Shown here piece by piece: positions 47,255-57,936 of a stretch of DNA of 64,000 nt (positions are counted from its first letter, which is position 1; each line of letters opens with the position of its first letter). Source of the stretch: Maratus speciosus (lineage: Eukaryota > Arthropoda > Arachnida > Araneae > Salticidae). The DNA is taken from NCBI GenBank assembly GCA_963932465.1, contig OZ010788.1, positions 198,898,559 to 198,962,558 of the forward strand, read 5' to 3'. The notes under the pieces were generated by a model. It made no database searches and had not been told where the DNA came from. It worked only from the letters and a program-made list of their open reading frames with translations. The position numbers and the translations under genes are program-made.

Positions 47255-49300
47255 CATCTTAAAATACAATTCTGTTAAAAATATTTTTGTCTACAACAGA
47301 TTTAAGTTGTTTCCTGTGAAATGAAAAAAATATGTGCAAACTGCTTAGAGATTTAAAGAAATTATCAAAAATATAACTAATGTGATGAAAAACTGAATTA
47401 CTTTGTTTTAAATGTGAATACTTGATTATTATTTTTTCTTTTCAGGATTTATTTGCAATTTATATGTTATGAATTTCAGAGATTGTGCTTTAAAAAAAAC
47501 AAAACAAAACAAAAAAAAACTTATATTTTTATAACAAACAATCCTAAGTCTTTAACAATGAGTTAAATTTGATTTATAAATATCTAATTTATCTCTTTTC
47601 TGAACAATATTTTTGTCATGTTCATTTGTCATTGAAGAAAGACATGTGGAATCAAGCAAGAGTTCTGACAATCCAAGTCTATAAAAAATAAATAAATACT
47701 AAAACCACCAAACAAACAAACATCAAGATCCAAACATCAGACAGCTTACTGCATACTGAAGACAACTTCTCAATGTTAAATCGACCAAGCATGCCAGCAT
47801 AAAATATCGAAGGAGCATTACAGAAAAATAAAACGAAAAGTAGAATATAGTGAAGAAATTCTTTAATTTGAGACCAAGCTCTCTTCATAAGTGAATTATA
47901 AACAGAGATACAGAATTATAAAAAAATATGTTGAGATACTGAAAATCAACATTTTTTCTTCTGTGTCAAGCTTAATTGTTAGAATAACACAGGCTTAAAT
48001 AACGTACAAAAAAAAAATAAGGATTGAATTTTTAGATTTCTTAATCTACAAGTTTTTTCAGTAAAAAAAAATCTAACCATAATTAGAAAAACGCTGTTAA
48101 TTAACTCTCTTAATTTGTAAGTGTTTGGGATTAAATACTAATTTAGTATTCACTCACAAATTGTATCCCTTTCCATAGCAGAGTGACCAAGGTTGGTGTG
48201 ATATAAAAACTATAACTTTCATCAATAATTATCTTCTAAGTAATAAAATAAAAGAGTGCTTACAAACACTGATGTTGTGGTGACAATTGGAAGAGGCATT
48301 GTAGTTTCTTTCAGCAATTTTAATGACGTTAAGATATACAAAAGGAAACAGTCTTGGTTTTTTATAAATCATATGTTACAGGTTGATGGTATTCACTGGA
48401 TTCTGGTATTCTAAACTTTCTAGAGTAATTCTTTTTAATTCGTGACATAACTAGAAATAAATGCATAACTTGTCCTGAAAATGTATTTGAAACGAGAAAT
48501 AGCCAGCGTACTTCCTTTAACATTCTATCACTAGCTTTCAATAATATCTTCTTGAATGGACTTTAAATATCATAGCTATTGAGACAAGAGTGAGATTCAA
48601 CTTCGAAAATGGTCATTTAAACGCTTTGAATATAACGAAAACATTGCACAACACAATACATGTCTTGATACAAGCAAAACATCTGAGCACACAAATTTTC
48701 CATAATTCATTTCTTCAAATATAACTTCATAATTACTGCCGAAATACGATTAAAGTTCATAAATATAGTAACAAGAGCGAGAGAGCACTTTAAAAGTAGA
48801 AGAGTCCTAAACATTCAATCCATCGAAGCACAAGAAATTCATCAAAACACAACCTACAAAACGAATCTGACCTTTTAAATGCCAGTGGCGTGGCGACAGC
48901 CAATGAAAAGCGAGCATATTCACATGCTTCAGCATATTCATGCGATTTACATATTCACAATGCTTCTTACTACTATCTTATATATTTAAATTACGTGAAA
49001 ATATACTAACTTATAAAAATATCATTAAAAATAACTGTGATGTAATTTAAAGCTGAAATAAACCTGAAAATAACTTTAAGTAATTACTTTAAAATAAAAA
49101 TATTACGAATGCGATCGCAACCATTGCCACGCTGCAAGAGCAAATTCCAGTGATGTCAAGCTTAGTAGGCGAGAAAAAAATTCTCAGCAGGTAGGGGGAA
49201 CACACGGTGACTGTAGGTCGCAATGGCTGGCTCTGTGAGATGTTTATAAGTGCTGTTTTCAACATTTTATATATTTTAAAATGGATTATTCCAACAATTT
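47255..49300. other. Sequence after Tc1 element; no gene recognised
   Basis: AT-rich with no confident exon. A somewhat GC-richer stretch at about 48870-48960 and 49110-49250 (CAATGGCTGGCTCTGTGAG) is unassigned. The next NSUN2 exon was sought and not found. Confidence 0.4.
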
Positions 49301-50762
49301 AAAATAAGGTAAGTGTTTTATTTTGATAAATCTTAATTTTGTGTATGCATTTACTTATTTATATTTTTTCTAATACTTTTGCCGGCTTTTGATATACAAT
49401 ACTGAACCATAAGCTATAACTTACCACGTGTTAGGACGCGAAAGCACTGCGTAATATGTTTTTAATTATTATGCTTTTTAAAAACCCAATTATTGATTCG
49501 GATTTGGAATGCATTTGTGTTCTTTTAAATGATACATTTTACGGCAATTTTTTTGCTTTTAATTATTATATAGAATGCATTTTAAAAAATAATTTTTTAG
49601 TTTGATAGATAAATCTAATTTGCATCATATTTTTCTTTTAACAATTAAATTAACTTTGGTACTATAATAAAGATATGTAAGTTTACTATTGTAATTAGTT
49701 TACTTTACTATTATAATTCATTAATTTTACTGTTGCAATTCAATTATTTTACTATATTTTAAATTATACAGTTAAAAGTTTAACAAAATTTTCAAATATA
49801 AATAATAATAGTAGTAAAGTCGTAAAATATTTAATGTAGTTTAAAGTTTAGTTTAACTATGAAAAGCCTGACTATATTTATTGTACTTTTAACAATGATT
49901 TGAAGATTAGTCAACAACATTTCATTTGGCATATTATTTTTATTGTTTAAATTTTAGAATAAATACTAATAATAGTCAGATATGAAATTTAGTGTGATTT
50001 CTTTAAAATAAAATTAAACGTCATTAAATAATTGATATTTTAGTATTACAATTTAGTTAATTTTTACTTTTTAATTTTACTAAATGCTTCATTTTTAAAT
50101 TGTTGGTATTTTAATTTACAAAATTTAGTTTTGGACACATTTTAAAATTTATCGAATGTAAATAAAATTTATTATCTTAGTATGTATATAAAATTTATTT
50201 TGAGTTGCCAATTTATATGAGTTAACTTCTACAGATTTCAGTTATATAAATTATTGAATAAATACTAATAACAGGTTTTTAGTCAGTTAGACAAATGTAT
50301 TGTGCATTTTTTTATTTTAATAATTAAAGTAAACTTTAAATAATGCATAATATTATTAAAATTTTAGCTATTTAATTATTGCCTTATTTAATTTAACATT
50401 TTTTAGGTCTACAATACTATTGTTACAGATTTTCAAAATTAAGCAAAATTTAATATTTTAGTTTCAGATTGTAAAAAAGGGTCTATAGAATTAATAGTAA
50501 TAACCATTGCAATATTACTATATGCACTTAGATATTTTAAGATAATTTATGTTCAACATTATCAAAAGCAAGTAAAAATATTTGAAGAAAGTGATTAATA
50601 AATACACAAATAAATACACAAAATTTTTTAAGAATTCATCAAAATAAAAGACTAATGAAATCTTATAATAATAAATATCTTCCTACTTAATGGGAACAAC
50701 ACTTTGTTAGTTCTATAAATTAATTAATAAATGAAGACAAGTTAAAAATATGAACCATTTTC

Positions 50763-50802
<40 letters not shown>

Positions 50803-52160
50803 AAAATGACTCTTTCAATAAAATATTTAAATATTGCTTTTCAGAAATAAATAAAAAAATTATATTTAAACATAAGCAATCTTAGAATATTGAATAAATT
50901 AAAATTCTAATAATTTTTGCAAGAGGATTTTTTTTTTTTTTTTTTAAATAAAAATAATTTTCACAAAAAGGTTATTTTTGAAACAGTTTTTTGTCTTTTG
51001 GTATAAAATTATTTTTAATAAATTTACAGATTGGCTTAATTATTTAATTAATTAAAGAATAACATTTCTTCGAAGGTTTTGCAGCATTTTCAACAAAAGA
51101 GGAAAAAAAAAGAAAGAAAGAATTCTATTTTTTCCCGAAAAATTGATTTTAAAATGAACAATCTAGTTATTTCTTTTCTTTTTTTTCTTCTGATGTATTA
51201 TTTATAATAATTAATGAATGTTTTACATTAAGCAAAATATAGTTTTATTTGAAAGCGTATTTATCAGAATTTCAGTAAAGCATAGCAAACATTAAAAAAA
51301 ACAACCCAATAAATATGTTTCTGTTAAAACTATTCAGTAATGAAGTTAAAGTTATTGCCAATAATAGAAATTGTACACAAAATCAATTTCATATTTTATA
51401 ATTAGATAATATTTTAACATTTCTTCAAAAATTAAACTGAATCTTCAAGCAAAAAAATCAAGAGGCAGAAAGAAAAAAAAAATCTGTTTTTCAGAGTATT
51501 TGAAAATTGATTTTAAATTGAAAAAGCTGTTTTTTTTTTCCACATACCTTATTTATAATAATTAAAGAATAACATTTCTTCAAAGGTTTTGCTGCCTTTT
51601 CAACAAAAGAGAAAAAAAAAAAAGAAAGAAAGAAAAGAATCCTATTTTTCCCTGAAAAATTGATTTTAAAATAAACCATCTAGTTCTTTCTTTCTTTTCT
51701 TCTTTGATGCTTTATTTATAATAATTAAAGATTATTTAAACATTTCTTCATAATATTTACACATTTCTTTAAAAATTTTGCTGCATTTCAATCAAAAAAA
51801 TCAAGAGAGTGAAAGAAAGAAAAGAAAAAAAAAATCCTGTTTTTCAGATTACCGAACTTTTAATTCTAAAATGAACAATCTAGTTAAAAATATTTTTATT
51901 TAAAAGATATTTTTTAACTTAGTAGTATTTATCACGATATCATGAAAATACAGCAAACATGAAAGTGATGATAAATGTGTTTCATGTTAAAATTTTTTAG
52001 TTTTAAAGTTTAATTTATATGGCAGTAGCAATTTATTGATGTACAATCAAGCTTACAATTCTATTATTAGGTTATTTTAACGCTTAGAGGTTTATTATAA
52101 AGAAAAACATAGCAATATTAAACTTTACTTTGTCAATGTGATATACAGATTGTTCGCCTC
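49301..52160. repeat. Extremely AT-rich block with A-run and ~165-bp degenerate repeats
   Basis: Long AT-only stretches, an A33 run at 50766-50798, and repeats near 51062, 51417, 51568 and 51739 sharing ACATTTCTTCAAAGG, TTTGCTGCATTTTCAACAAAAGA, a purine tract (AAAAAGAAAGAAAG), CTGTTTTTC and TTGATTTTAAAATGAACAATCTAG. No coding content. Confidence 0.6.
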
Positions 52161-53693
52161 TTGCTGCTGACGTCACCAGCCAGCCAGAAGGCTTTGTATT
52201 CTAGGTGGCAATGTCACAACTCGAAATGGCTGCATGCCAAGAAAGAACATGCACTGCAAGCTCACAACTCTGCCGAGCCACGATGTCCGAATGTAAACAA
52301 ATGCTCGATGAGCAACTGAAAAATAAAGTAAAGGAAGAAAAGTAACACGGAAATCCAGTTTACTGTATGTAATAAGTAATAAATATGTAATGGGTAGAAA
52401 AGGATGGGAAAAAGAAATTGTAAATCCTACAAACTCTAAAATTAACAAAACATGTCAAAAGAGTATAAACCAAATGACTTCCTACTATTTGTATTATAAT
52501 AGCACAAATGAGATATGGGGCTGACCACTTCATATTTCAATTGACAGTTGGCAATTTTTCCTAAAAAATATTTTTTTGAATAAAGCTGCATAAAAGTTAC
52601 ATATTTAGAAAGATCTTTAAAATAATTTTTACTTTTTGAGAGATGAGTGCCTTCTAAAATGTATATATTTGAAGTTATCGACATCCAAAATTTTATTCCT
52701 AATGTAACCAAAACTTTTGAAAAGAAATTGAATTTTTATTTATGAAATTATTGCACTTTGTTTGCATGTCGAGAATAAGATCACAAAATATCTTTGACGT
52801 CATTTGCCTATGCATTAATGAAATCTGGTTTTAGCTAGTGTAAGTCAATAAAGATATGTTTTTATTGGTTCTCTCGATTGTATGGCCAGCTCGATTTTTT
52901 TTCTGATTGTGTCACATGTTTCTCAATGATTCTGATCAACAAATTCCTCTTCTTGTCTGATATCCGATCAGATCTTATCAAGAATCATCTCCAGGTTAAC
53001 TGCGGTGATTCAGCATTAACTGGATTTCAGACACTGAGTTTATGTACTATAACATGGGGTAATCAGATTTTTTTTTTCTGCCCTAGTTGTGTATGTCAAC
53101 TGGGAACATGCATCTCGGATATTTTTATAAGTTTTATAGGGGCTATACTCTCCTCACAGCCTCAAATTGGGTGTTTTCCTGGCATTTCTCCATGTTGTAC
53201 AGTTCTCCCCTACCCCCCATTTTTTTTCTTGGGATTCAATCTTGTCCCTACCCCCTCTATCCCCCATCGGTAATTTGGCTCATTCGGGTAAGAGACGTCA
53301 GCCGTATTCTTTTCTTAATTGCTCTCCCCTTTTCCATTTCTTATATATTTTTTATAACTAAAATAAATCTTCAATGGACCCCACTTGTAGTATATTTTAA
53401 AATCAAGTTACTTATAATACTTAAAGTTACTTCAATATGCACTTTCTCATAATAATTTCATTGTCTATTTATGTATATTGAGTTCATAAGAAAGTTTGTT
53501 GTGAATATATTGCAATTTTGACCATTTGTGTATGTTTTGAATAATGGATGTTTGGATTAATTAACCTGCAATTAAATCTGTAATTTATTTTTCTGGAAAT
53601 TCTTTCAGTTGACTTTTTTAAATATCATAATTCTAGCTTATAACTTTTCTAAAGCATTTTCAACCAATATGTGTATATATATATATATATATA
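52161..53693. other. Unassigned sequence, GC-richer patches
   Basis: Patches at 52160-52330 and 52860-53330 are less AT-rich than the surroundings. Open frames there (for example 52878-53273) show no domain that I know and no splice-site support. An (AT)n run precedes 53694. Confidence 0.4.
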
Positions 53694-55999
53694 TCTTATA
53701 CTATAATGCGAGCAAAAATTGTGTGTGTGTGTGTATGTATGTAAATTTTATCTTGAAAACGGCTCTAACGATTTTGATTAAATTTTGCACCCCACCGTTT
53801 TCGGGCACGAAAAGACTATTGGGATGGGTCTCATGTTCGAGAAAATTCGATTAGTGGGTCATTTTGGGTCATAATGGGTCAGGGTAAAGCTAATTATATC
53901 TAGAGAACGGCTCAATCGATTTTCACTAAATTTTCTATCTAACCATTTTCGGGCATGAAAAGACCATTGGGATGGGTCACGTGTTCGACAAAATTGGATT
54001 AGTGGATCATTTTTGGGTCACTGTGGGTCAAGCTATTTTTATCTAAAAAACGGCTCTAACGATTTTCACTAAACTCTATATTCTACAGTTTTGGATTACG
54101 AGAAGACCATTGGGCTAAGTCACATGTTCAAGAAAATTCGATTAGTGGGTCATTTTTGGGTCACCGTGAGTCAAGCTAAGTTTATCTAGATAACGGCTCT
54201 AACGATTTTTGCGAAATTTTGCATCCAACTGTTTTCGAGCACGAAAAAACCACTGGGATGGGCCTCGTGTTCGAGAACATTCGATTAGTGGGTCATTTTG
54301 GGTCATAATGGGTCAGGGTCAAGCTAATTATATGTAGAGAACAGCTCAATCGATTTTGACTAAATTTTGTATCTAACCATTTTCGGGCATGAAAAGACCA
54401 TTGGAATGGGTCTCGTGTTCGAGAAAATTCGATTAGCGGGCCATTTTGGGGTCATAATGGGTCAGGGTCAAGCTAATTATATCTAGAGAACGGCTCAATT
54501 GATTTTGACTAAATTTTGTATCAAACCATTTTCGGGCACGAAAAGACCATTGGGATAAGTCACATGTTCGAGAAAATTCGATTAGTGGGTCTTTTTGGGT
54601 CATTGTGGGTCAAGCTATATTTATCTAAAAAAGGCTCTCACGATTTTCACTAAACTCTATGTTCTACAGTTTTGGATTACGAGAAGACCATTGGGTAAGT
54701 CAAATGTTCGAGAAAATTTGATTAGAGGGTCATTTTTGGGTCACCTTGGGTCAAGCTAAGTTTATCTAGATAACGACTCTAACGATTTTGACGGAATTTC
54801 GCACCCTATTGTTTTCGGGCACGAAAAGACCATTGGGATGGGTCTCGTGTTCTAGAAAATTCAATTAGTGGGTTATTTTGGGTCATAATGGGTCAGGGTA
54901 AAGCTAATTATATCTAGAGAACGGCTCAATCGATTTTGACTAAATTTTGTATCTAACCATTTTCGGGTATAAAAAGACCCTTGGGATGGGTAACGTGTTC
55001 AAGAAAATTCGATTAGTGAGTCATTTGTGGGTCACCGTAAGTCCAGCTAAGTTTATCTAGATAACGGCTCTACGATTTTGACGAAATTCTGTAATCTATC
55101 GATTTCGGACACGAAAAGACCATTGGGATGGGTCACGTGTTCGAGAAAATTCGATTAGTGGGTCATTATGGGTCAGGGTCAAGCTAATTATATTTAAAAA
55201 ACGGCTCAAGACATTTTCACAAAATTTTTTAATATACGGCCGTTTCTGGTCATGAGATGACCATTGGGCTAAGTCACATTTTTGAGAAAATTCCATTAGT
55301 GGTTCATTTTGGGCCACAATGGGTCACGGTCCAGCTAATTGTATCTAAAAAACAGCTTAAACGATTTTGACTAAATTTTGTATAATACCGTTTCCGGGCA
55401 TGATAAGACCATTGGGCAGGGTCGCATGTTCAATAAAATTCAATCAATGGGTCATTTTGGGTTCTAATGGATCAGGATCAAGCTAACTGTATCTAAAAAT
55501 GGCTCAAAAATTCTGACAAAACTTTGTACTACGCTGTTTCTGGACAAAAAAAAAAAAAAAGCCATTGGGCTTGGTCGTATGCTCAAGAAAATTCTATTAG
55601 TGGGTCATTTTGGTGATAATGGCTCGGGGTCAAGCTAACAGCATCTCAAAAAGGTTCAAACAATTTTGACAATTTTTTTTTTATATACCGTTTCACAGTA
55701 CAAAAAGACCATTGAAATAGCTCACATGTTCGATAAATTTCGGTTCGTGGGTTTTTGAATCAACGTGGGTCAAGCTTATTTTATCTAGAAAAGGACTAAC
55801 GATTTTAACTAAATTTTGTATTCCATCGTTTTCAGGCTTGAGAAGAGCATTGTATTTGGTCGCATGTTCGAAAAAAATATATTAGTGGGTCATTAAGTCT
55901 CAGGGTCAATCTAACAACAAGAAAGATTCAGTGGGAATAATATATCGAGATAAACACAAAGCTAATTTTGACCGAGCTTAGCTCGGTCATACCTGCTAG
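53694..55999 (+). mobile_element. Non-autonomous Helitron carrying a tandem array
   Basis: It starts TCTTATACTATAATGCGAGC inside an (AT)n run and ends with the hairpin GACCGAGC-TTA-GCTCGGTC (55970-55988), 7 nt, then CTAG|T (55996-56000). A perfect 8-bp stem, CTRR end and insertion between A and T are Helitron hallmarks. It has no Rep/helicase frame. Nearly all of the 2.3 kb is the tandem array described next. Confidence 0.8.
53758..55930 (+). repeat. Fifteen ~145-bp tandem units inside Helitron
   Basis: Units open AACGGCTCTAACGATTTTGA or a variant, at about 53758, 53912, 54049, 54191, 54339, 54490, 54631, 54771, 54919, 55062, 55200, 55350, 55497, 55647 and 55791. Each continues CTAAATTTTGTA, TTTTCGGGCACGAAAAGACC, TTGGGATGGGTC, GTGTTCGAGAAAATTCGATT and GTGGGTCATTTTGGGTCA. 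Divergence increases toward the 3' end. Alternation of GGCTCTAACG and GGCTCAATCG units suggests some growth by blocks of two. Confidence 0.9.
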
Positions 56000-56813
56000 T
56001 ATATATATATATAGGGGAAGGTGTTTGTTGTTCTTAAATGCCATCAAATGGGACAATAAACTTTGAACTACGTTTTTAATATCAAATGAATCTTTGGCTA
56101 TAATAAAACATTCTTTTCGATGAAAAATATAATTGATTATATTAAAAAAAAAATAGCTTTTTTCAGACATATGCAAAAATTCGGTTTTACCCTACTGGTT
56201 GAGTAAAACCGGGTATCCATTTAAAACTCCTGGAAAACTCATTTTTGTCAAAAAAAATTTTGATTAATGTAATAAAGCAATACTTTTTTGCTATTTTTAA
56301 CAAAACGAAATTGCACACGTGTTCATCCATTTGTCAAAAATAAATCTGTGGAAAATTTTCTACATTGTATATTCCTACTTTTTTTACACTAGAAGTCTTA
56401 GAGTTGGTGTAACTGCTAAAATCATAAGTGAATTTTTTATCATATTCTTCTTCATACTACATGCTTCGTGTGCCCATCTGTGGCCCATTTCAAATGTATC
56501 CAACTTTTTTTCGATTTTGAATTGGAGTAAAGTTCTTTCTCGGCCAAAATTCGGCGCCGTCACCTGTTGTTTTCTTTTACCTTTTGCTGCTGTGGATAAT
56601 GGAAAATATTTGTAAATGGAGTAATTTCTTAAGAAATTCATTTTTTAACATGATTTAAGTGGCTGTAGAGAATATTAACTTTAACTTAGTTTTCATTTTT
56701 GATTTTCCACATGTTGCATGAAATTTTTATTTTCACAATTTTTATATATTTTTATAGTAATTTATAATTACAATTAGTATTATTTTGGGGGAAACTTGCA
56801 GTAATTGATAATA
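56000..56813. other. Flank between Helitron and gag
   Basis: From 56011 TAGGGGAAGGTG and GAGTAAAACCGGGTATCC suggest one end of a TA-flanked GGGGA-type element with no partner found. The ~50 bp before gag (TTGGGGGAAACTTGCAG) may be retrotransposon leader. I see no copy of the 62300-63537 LTR here. Confidence 0.45.
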
Positions 56814-57911
56814 ATGAGCACTGAGACAGATACGCCTGAGGAGGTGGCTGGACAGGCTGGGAAAGGGAATGAACAGAATACTACTTTAACTGATTTAAAT
56901 AATAGTGTAGAAAATGAGAAATCCAAAAAAGAGAGTAAAGAAAATAACCCAGCAAATACTTCTTTTGGTAGTAGCAGTTCACCACCAACATTATCACCAG
57001 TCAGGAGTTCAGACAGCTATGGGAGGAACACACATGGACCAGTGTCTCTGGTACCAAACCTAACTTTTAACTTCAATCAGTTCATTTCAAATATCCCAAA
57101 TTATTCAGGAGAAAATCCCGATATAACAGTAGCTGATTTTCTAGACAAAATAATAGAAGTTAGAGACTTTGCAGGTTGGCAGGAGGAACAATGCGTCTTT
57201 GCCATAAAGATGAAATGCATAGGAGAAGCCCAAAAATTTATTAAGTCCCAGCCTCACTTAAAAAATACACACAGCCTACAAACTCTAAAAGAAGCCTTAA
57301 TTAGCCGATTCAGTAAAACTGTAGATGAGGCATACCATTTACAAGAGTTTACAACAGCCCGCCAAAATATTAGGGAGTCAAATAGAGCTTTCCTGTCCAG
57401 AGTTTTGGGTTTATCTTACAAATGCTTTGCAGATCAAGAGGCCATCCGAGAAAAATTACTCGTACAAAAATGTCTGCAAGGTATGTTACCTGAGGTGCGA
57501 AAATTTGTCATGCCACATTCTCCTAGCACTTATAAACATATTTGGGACTTGGCAATTTGTCAGGAGAAATGTGCAGACTATGACCAAACACAAGCACCAA
57601 TTAACATTGCTCAAACTACTAATAATTACTCAAATGAAATGCAAGAAATTAAAAGTCTCATTCAAAATGTAGTCAGCGAGAGTGATCGAAAAATCGCAGA
57701 ACTTAGTAACCAAGTACAAACATTATTACGTGTCACCCAAGGTCAGTCACAAGGGTATGGGGCAGGTCCATCACAATACGGGGGTAGGCAGTACCGTCCC
57801 AGACGAAATATTGTTTGTTACCAATGCAACCAACCAGGCCACTTAAAAAGGAATTGTCCCTCATTACACACACAATCACAAAATTCTAATTCAGATTCTT
57901 TAAACCAGTAG
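56814..57911 (+). CDS. gypsy-type retrotransposon Gag
   Basis: Structural protein that packages element RNA. The start is set at the ATG at 56814 (MSTETDTPEE); the frame runs 365 codons to TAG at 57909-57911. The N-terminus is acidic and Ser/Asn-rich. A capsid-like region follows (PNYSGENPDITVADFLDKI, then RFSKTVDEAYHLQEF). Near the C-terminus is one zinc knuckle, CYQCNQPGHLKRNC (Cys335, Cys338, His343, Cys348), preceded by an Arg/Gly-rich basic stretch. The spacing C-x2-C-x4-H-x4-C is canonical. No internal stops or frameshifts. The -1 frameshift heptamer lies just before its stop. Confidence 0.9.
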   Translation: MSTETDTPEEVAGQAGKGNEQNTTLTDLNNSVENEKSKKESKENNPANTSFGSSSSPPTLSPVRSSDSYGRNTHGPVSLVPNLTFNFNQFISNIPNYSGENPDITVADFLDKIIEVRDFAGWQEEQCVFAIKMKCIGEAQKFIKSQPHLKNTHSLQTLKEALISRFSKTVDEAYHLQEFTTARQNIRESNRAFLSRVLGLSYKCFADQEAIREKLLVQKCLQGMLPEVRKFVMPHSPSTYKHIWDLAICQEKCADYDQTQAPINIAQTTNNYSNEMQEIKSLIQNVVSESDRKIAELSNQVQTLLRVTQGQSQGYGAGPSQYGGRQYRPRRNIVCYQCNQPGHLKRNCPSLHTQSQNSNSDSLNQ

Positions 57912-57936
57912 TGGGGCAAAACGGGAACGTACCACT
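57899..57936 (+). promoter_or_regulatory. -1 ribosomal frameshift site (T TTA AAC) with hairpin
   Basis: Heptamer TTTAAAC at 57899-57905 sits in the gag frame as T-TTA-AAC, the canonical X-XXY-YYZ pattern. Slipping back one base gives TTT-AAA, exactly the pol frame, which is open from 57890. The gag stop follows four bases after the heptamer. Downstream, AGTGG (57910-57914) can pair with CCACT (57932-57936) around a 17-nt loop, 4 nt after the heptamer, a plausible stimulator. Function is inferred from position, frame and pattern. Confidence 0.8.

Noticed and set aside
47450..47500. Possible next NSUN2 exon after TTTTCTTTTCAG
   Set aside because: The translation does not give the expected VINTG/IKVW-like sequence and hits stops quickly.
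52878..53452. Overlapping open frames of up to 131 codons
   Set aside because: No recognisable domain, Cys/Phe-rich translation, no supporting splice sites and no match to the NSUN2 C-terminus.
53609..53854. Frames through the Helitron array suggesting a repetitive protein
   Set aside because: Frames break in every few units and the array lies in a non-autonomous Helitron.
56540..56560. GGCGCCGTCACC as a primer-binding site marking a 5' LTR end
   Set aside because: The sequence before it does not resemble the end of the inferred 3' LTR, and the space is too short for that LTR.
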